DNA from: JAIBJN01 sp035461525
Lineage (GTDB): Bacteria; Actinomycetota; Thermoleophilia; Gaiellales; Gaiellaceae
Direction: 5' to 3'
Assembly (NCBI GenBank): GCA_035461525.1
Contig: DATHVD010000024.1
Coordinates: 1 to 35,872, forward strand
DNA length: 35,872 bases
Shown here: positions 32,919 to 35,872 of the stretch, piece after piece
How the letters are laid out: each line of letters begins with the position of its first letter
Numbering within the stretch: position 1 is the stretch's first letter
The notes under the pieces: model-generated
The model's input: only the letters and a program-made list of their open reading frames with translations
The model's database searches: none
What the model was told of the DNA's origin: nothing
Made by a program: the position numbers and the translations under genes

Positions 32919-33875
32919 TCAGGTCTTCACCGCGGCGCGCAGGCGCGCCGAAGCAGCTCGCGGGTTTTCGGCGGTCTCCGCCGGCGAGGGCCGGACGGCC
33001 TTGCGCGCGGCCAGGCGGAGCATCGGCTCGTTGCCGCAGACGCAGACCGGCAGGTCCGGCGGGCACGTGCACCCGCGGGCCTGGGCGGCGAAGAAGCGCT
33101 TCACGATCCGGTCCTCGAGCGAGTGGAAGCTGACGACTGCGATCCTCCCTCCGGGACGAAGGAGGCGCACGGCGGCCGGAAGTGCCCGCTCGAGCGCGTC
33201 GAGCTCCTCGTTGACGACGATGCGGAGCGCCTGGAAGACGCGCTTGGCGGGATGGCCGTCGCCGAAGCGGCGGGGCGCGGGAATGGCGGCGCGCACGACC
33301 TCGACGAGGTCGCCGGTTCGCTCGAACGACCGCTCGGCCCGGCGCCGCACGATCGCGCGCGCGATCTGGCGTGAGAAGCGCTCCTCGCCGTAGCGGCGAA
33401 AGACGTCGGCGAGCTCGCGCTCGCTCGTCTCGTTGACGACGTCCCGGGCCGAGCGCGGCGCCGACGTGTCCATGCGCATGTCGAGGGGGGCGTCCACGGC
33501 GTAGGAGAAGCCGCGCTCGGGGCGGTCGATCTGCATGCTGGAGACGCCCAGGTCGAGCAGGATCGCGTCCGCCTCGAGGCCGTTGTCGGCCAGCTGCGCG
33601 AGGACGACGGAGTAGTCGCCGCGAAGCAGGCGCGCCTGCACGGGGCAGCCGCGCTGGAACCGGTCGAAGTACGGGCGGACGGCAGGATCCTTGTCGATGG
33701 CGATGAACCGGCCCTGCCCGCCGAGGTCGGCGCAGAGGAGCGCCGCGTGCCCCCCGGCGCCGAAGGTCGCGTCGATGACGGTCTCGCCGGGCCGCACGGC
33801 CAGGAGGCCGCGCACCTCCTCGGCGAGGACGGGGACGTGGTCAGCTCTCTCGTGTCGCAAGGCTCTCGGCAACAC
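32919..33875 (-). CDS. rsmH: 16S rRNA (cytosine-1402-N4)-methyltransferase RsmH
   Basis: 318 residues. HVPVLAEEV near 13-21, the SAM loop DATFGAGGH at 35-43, LLDLGVSSMQID near 107-118, and the C-terminal FHSLEDR followed by a cysteine-containing CTCPPDLPVCVC segment are typical of RsmH (MraW). The enzyme methylates C1402 in the ribosomal P site. The GTG at 33875 is supported by GGAGGG about six bases upstream and overlaps mraZ by 35 bases; a TTG 15 bases further in is an alternative. Confidence 0.95.
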   Translation of the reverse strand: MLPRALRHERADHVPVLAEEVRGLLAVRPGETVIDATFGAGGHAALLCADLGGQGRFIAIDKDPAVRPYFDRFQRGCPVQARLLRGDYSVVLAQLADNGLEADAILLDLGVSSMQIDRPERGFSYAVDAPLDMRMDTSAPRSARDVVNETSERELADVFRRYGEERFSRQIARAIVRRRAERSFERTGDLVEVVRAAIPAPRRFGDGHPAKRVFQALRIVVNEELDALERALPAAVRLLRPGGRIAVVSFHSLEDRIVKRFFAAQARGCTCPPDLPVCVCGNEPMLRLAARKAVRPSPAETAENPRAASARLRAAVKT

Positions 33876-34275
33876 TCTCCGCCCTCCCTTCCACGTCTGC
33901 GATCTGGGCCGCCCAGGCCGAGCGGTCCCACACCTCGAGGTACTCGCCGACGCCCGCGACGACGACGTCGCGGCCGAGGCCCACCTTCTTCATGAGGCCG
34001 GCAGGGAGCGTCACGCGGCCCTGCTTGTCCAGCTCCGCCTCGACGCCCGCGGAGAAGAGGTACCGCCTCATCTGCCGCGCCTCGCTGCTGAACCGGTCGA
34101 GCCCCTGGAGGCGCGAGCGGACGAAATCGTCCCAGCCACCCCGCGTGTGGACGTCCAGGCAGGGGTCGATGCCGCGCGTGACGACCACGCCGTCCGAGAA
34201 GGACTGCCGGAACCGAGCGGGAAGCGTGAGCCGGTTCTTGTCGTCGATCGTGTGCTCGTACTCGCCGAGAAGCAA
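33841..34275 (-). CDS. mraZ: Transcriptional regulator MraZ
   Basis: 144 residues with two SpoVT/AbrB-like half-domains: DDKNRLTLPARFR at 11-23 and DKQGRVTLPAGL at 83-94. MraZ forms ring-shaped oligomers and represses the dcw operon by binding direct repeats with a 10-bp period in its promoter; exactly such repeats lie upstream here. The start is TTG at 34275, fitting the family N-terminus, with GGAAGG nine bases before. It is the first gene of the cluster. Confidence 0.95.
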   Translation of the reverse strand: MLLGEYEHTIDDKNRLTLPARFRQSFSDGVVVTRGIDPCLDVHTRGGWDDFVRSRLQGLDRFSSEARQMRRYLFSAGVEAELDKQGRVTLPAGLMKKVGLGRDVVVAGVGEYLEVWDRSAWAAQIADVEGRAESVAESLATRES

Positions 34276-34297
34276 CGCCGGACGCCTTCCGTAGTTA

Positions 34298-34331
34298 CCA
34301 CTTTACCCCACTGTAGACCACATTCCCCCAC
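34298..34331 (-). promoter_or_regulatory. Four MraZ boxes, 10-bp period
   Basis: GTGG occurs on the minus strand at 34331-34328, 34321-34318, 34311-34308 and 34301-34298, exactly 10 bases apart. The units read AGTGGGGGAA, TGTGGTCTAC, AGTGGGGTAA and AGTGGTAACT. Known MraZ operators are direct repeats (TGGGN in E. coli) with the same period. The boxes cover the spacer and -10 of the dcw promoter and the first transcribed bases. Confidence 0.85.
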
Positions 34332-34338
34332 TACGCAA
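34310..34338 (-). promoter_or_regulatory. dcw operon promoter (TTGCGT / 17 bp / TACAGT)
   Basis: On the minus strand TTGCGT (34338-34333), 17 bases, then TACAGT (34315-34310). The spacing is ideal and transcription would begin near 34303, giving a leader of about 30 bases before mraZ. The promoter is overlapped by the MraZ boxes, as expected for autoregulation. Confidence 0.7.
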
Positions 34339-34367
34339 CCCCCGCAAACCACGGGAAGGAGGACGAA

Positions 34368-34529
34368 ATGGACGTCGATCTGACCGCCGAGCGGCTCGCG
34401 GAGCTCCTGCGCGAGGCCGAGCGGGCTCACGCCGCGTACGAGCGCGACCTGGGCGAGCGCGACGAGGACTGGCCCGCCTGGTACGCGGAGTACATCCTCC
34501 GCCGCCTCGGCGGCGGGCCCGCCGGCTAG
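34368..34529 (+). CDS. Small acidic protein of unknown function (53 aa)
   Basis: The product is 53 residues: two amphipathic helical stretches (LTAERLAELLREAERAHAAY) and a tryptophan-rich end DEDWPAWYAEYILRRL. ATG is preceded by AAGGAGG with a five-base spacer, a strong ribosome binding site, and codon third positions are almost all G or C, as in real genes here. Similar short modules ending in WPxWYAxY occur in actinobacteria alone or fused to other domains, as far as I recall; I cannot name the family. It diverges from mraZ and shares its 92-bp control region. Its TAG lies in a CTAG palindrome that also supplies the stop of the convergent kinase. Confidence 0.8.
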   Translation: MDVDLTAERLAELLREAERAHAAYERDLGERDEDWPAWYAEYILRRLGGGPAG

Positions 34530-35347
34530 CCGGGGAGCCGCTCGCCGTGGGCGCCGCGCCGGGCGAGCGCCTCGCTCGAGCAGCGCGCGGCGAAAGCCAC
34601 GGCCGCTTCGGGCGCGTCGCCGCGGGCTAGCGCGTACGTGAGCCCGGCGGCGAAGCTATCGCCGGCGCCGTACGCGTCTTCCAGCGGGCCGGGCAGCGGC
34701 GCGGGCGCATAGGTGCCGGAGCTCCCGTCCGCCGTCGTCCAGGCACCGCCGGCCGGCCCCGCCGTCGCGACGACGAGGGCCGGCGGGGGGTCGAGGTCGC
34801 CGGGCGCGTAGGCCTCGCTCGGATCGCTGCCGCTGCGGACGAGGGCGTCGAGCTCGACCGCGGCCTCGGCGAGCACCGGGAGGACGCGGGCGGTGGCGAC
34901 GAGGACGCGCGCGCGCCTCGCCGCCCGCACGGCGGCCGCGTCGCCGCTCACGAGGTAGACGGCGTCGACGTCGGCGAGCTCGTCCCAGGAAAGCGGGTCG
35001 GCGCCGCGCGGCACGTGCTTCTCGCCGAGGATCGTGATCGTCCGCTCGCCGTCCCCGTCGACGAACGTGAAGGCGCGCCGCTGGGGCTCGTCGTGCCGGC
35101 GCACCTCAACGCGGACGCCGAGAGCCGTGAGCTGGGCAAGCGCGCGCCCGCCCAGCTCGTCGCGCCCGAGGGCCGCGTAGAGGGTGGACGACCCTGCGAG
35201 CGCTGCGAGGCGCACTGAAGCGACCCCTCCTCCCCCCGCCGCCTCCGCCCAGGTCTCCGACGCCTGCACGATCTCGCCGGGAACGGGCAGGCGCTCCACG
35301 CGGGCGAAGTCCACCCACTCAACGTGCCCGACGACCGCAAGGCGCAT
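34526..35347 (-). CDS. PfkB-family carbohydrate/nucleoside kinase
   Basis: 273 residues with the ribokinase fold. The N-terminal GG motif is AEAAGGGGVASVRLA (about 35-48) and the C-terminal anion-hole motif is DAYGAGDSFAAG at 224-235, with catalytic D230. VGHVEWVDF at the start is the usual first strand. The family phosphorylates sugars, nucleosides or related alcohols with ATP; the acceptor cannot be told. The protein is shorter than typical ribokinases (about 300). ATG at 35347 fits the family N-terminus; a GTG five codons upstream (35362) is an alternative. It is divergent from the sigma factor gene 43 bases away and convergent with the small gene. Confidence 0.85.
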   Translation of the reverse strand: MRLAVVGHVEWVDFARVERLPVPGEIVQASETWAEAAGGGGVASVRLAALAGSSTLYAALGRDELGGRALAQLTALGVRVEVRRHDEPQRRAFTFVDGDGERTITILGEKHVPRGADPLSWDELADVDAVYLVSGDAAAVRAARRARVLVATARVLPVLAEAAVELDALVRSGSDPSEAYAPGDLDPPPALVVATAGPAGGAWTTADGSSGTYAPAPLPGPLEDAYGAGDSFAAGLTYALARGDAPEAAVAFAARCSSEALARRGAHGERLPG

Positions 35348-35390
35348 CAGTGGCAGTCTCACATCTCGGCGCGGCGGCGCGTTTCAGCGG

Positions 35391-35855
35391 ATGATGAAGG
35401 CCGTGGCCGCGATACCCCCCTTCGAGCGCTTCTACGAGGAGCGCCGGGACGAGATCTTCGGTTACCTGACGCGGCTGCTCGGGCGCGACGCGGCCGAGGA
35501 TGCGTTCCAGGAGACGTTCCTGCGGGCCCTGCGCGCGTACGGAAAGCTCGAGCACGGACGCCACCTGCGCGCGTGGGCGTTCACGATCGCGACGCGAGTC
35601 GCCGTCGACACCCGGAGGCGCGCTCTGCCGGTGCTGGAGCCTCCGGAGCAGCCGGTGACGGACGAACGGCCGGCCTACGCCGAGCTCGAGCACCTGGCCG
35701 GCGAGCTGCCGCCGACCGAGCGTGCGGCCGTCGTGCTCCGGTACGGCTACGACCTCACCTACGACGACATCGCGACCGCGCTCGGGTCGACACCCGAGGC
35801 GGCGCGTCAGGCGGCCTCCTCCGGTGTCCGCCGCCTGCGGAAGGAGAACGCATGA
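35391..35855 (+). CDS. ECF-type RNA polymerase sigma factor
   Basis: 154 residues. Region 2 (about 10-75) includes FYEERRDEIFGYLTRLLG, DAAEDAFQETFLRAL and AWAFTIATRVAVDTRRR. Region 4 (about 102-152) has LPPTERAAVVLRYGYDLTYDDIATALGSTPEAARQAASSGVRRLR, a helix-turn-helix for the -35. There is no region 3, as usual for ECF factors. The ATG at 35391 begins the homology; a second ATG follows at once. The stop overlaps the next start (ATGA), so the next gene is coupled and, by family habit, may encode an anti-sigma factor or a partner enzyme. No Shine-Dalgarno is evident. Confidence 0.9.
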   Translation: MMKAVAAIPPFERFYEERRDEIFGYLTRLLGRDAAEDAFQETFLRALRAYGKLEHGRHLRAWAFTIATRVAVDTRRRALPVLEPPEQPVTDERPAYAELEHLAGELPPTERAAVVLRYGYDLTYDDIATALGSTPEAARQAASSGVRRLRKENA

Positions 35856-35872
35856 CCTCTGCGACCTCGCTC
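35852..35872 (+). CDS. Start of a coupled downstream gene, truncated by window edge
   Basis: ATG overlaps the sigma factor stop (ATGA) and opens a frame reading MTSATSL to the end of the window. Seven codons are too few for identification. Confidence 0.45.

Noticed and set aside
32236..33072. Minus-strand frame that starts near rsmH and runs through ftsL into ftsI
   Set aside because: Downstream of the first 30 codons it is a shadow of ftsL and ftsI. Only its ATG at 32919 is of interest, as discussed for ftsL.
30690..33374. Long plus-strand frame antisense to ftsI, ftsL and rsmH
   Set aside because: Same reason; it crosses several real genes and has no ribosome binding site.
1..35872. CRISPR arrays, insertion sequences, phage genes, toxin-antitoxin pairs or biosynthetic clusters
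   Set aside because: No periodic repeats beyond the MraZ boxes, no transposase, integrase or phage-like protein, and no such enzymes were found.

Overview
The window is GC-rich DNA (roughly 70% G+C by eye) with GTG, TTG and ATG starts, heavy use of 1-4 nt stop/start overlaps, and TANNNT -10 elements. It holds a split glycine decarboxylase (gcvPA/gcvPB), a meso-DAP-type MurE (DNPR motif), and a division/cell-wall cluster ordered mraZ-rsmH-ftsL-ftsI-murE-murF-mraY-murD-ftsW-murG-murC-murB-ftsQ-ftsZ. I infer a deep-branching actinobacterium, most likely class Thermoleophilia (Gaiellales or Solirubrobacterales). The class is an inference from gene order and protein style, not from a marker-gene comparison.

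Layout. 1-6112 (+): two successive ABC ATPase/FtsX-type permease pairs; the first ATPase is cut by the window edge. 6166-10144 (-): a secreted PQQ-type sugar dehydrogenase, a CapA-like membrane-anchored metallophosphatase and a threonine aldolase. 10141-11846 (-): a MFS exporter and a MarR regulator, overlapping each other, with the threonine aldolase coupled downstream. rlmN (12085-13068, +) diverges from marR; both look leaderless. 13065-19167 (-): gcvT-gcvH-gcvPA-gcvPB, followed without a break by a HEAT-repeat protein, a small cupin and an ankyrin-repeat protein, nearly all joined by stop/start overlaps. 19346-34275 (-): the complete dcw cluster, from a promoter overlapped by four MraZ-type repeats at the mraZ end to ftsZ, which has its own consensus-like promoter. 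34368 to the end: a 53-residue acidic small protein (+), a PfkB-family sugar kinase (-), an ECF sigma factor (+), and the first codons of a coupled downstream gene.

How the genes work together. The dcw cluster provides the cytoplasmic Mur ligases (MurC, D, E, F) and MurB, the membrane steps (MraY, MurG), the septal polymerase/transpeptidase pair (FtsW/FtsI), divisome linkers (FtsL, FtsQ) and the FtsZ ring. The gcv genes form the glycine cleavage system apart from the shared L protein. The FtsX-type ABC pairs probably act in envelope transport or mechanotransmission.

Most of the window is core genome. The least ordinary points are: (i) an ATPase gene whose body has a codon style unlike everything around it and whose 3' end recurs as a perfect 117-bp repeat at the window start; (ii) HEAT, cupin and ankyrin genes translationally coupled to the glycine cleavage operon; (iii) murD and ftsL without any ATG, GTG or TTG at the expected start; (iv) a 50-bp element shared between the marR/rlmN gap and the ftsI/murE gap; (v) clear promoter and operator architecture at mraZ, ftsZ and marR. 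No RNA genes, CRISPR arrays, insertion sequences or integrases were seen.
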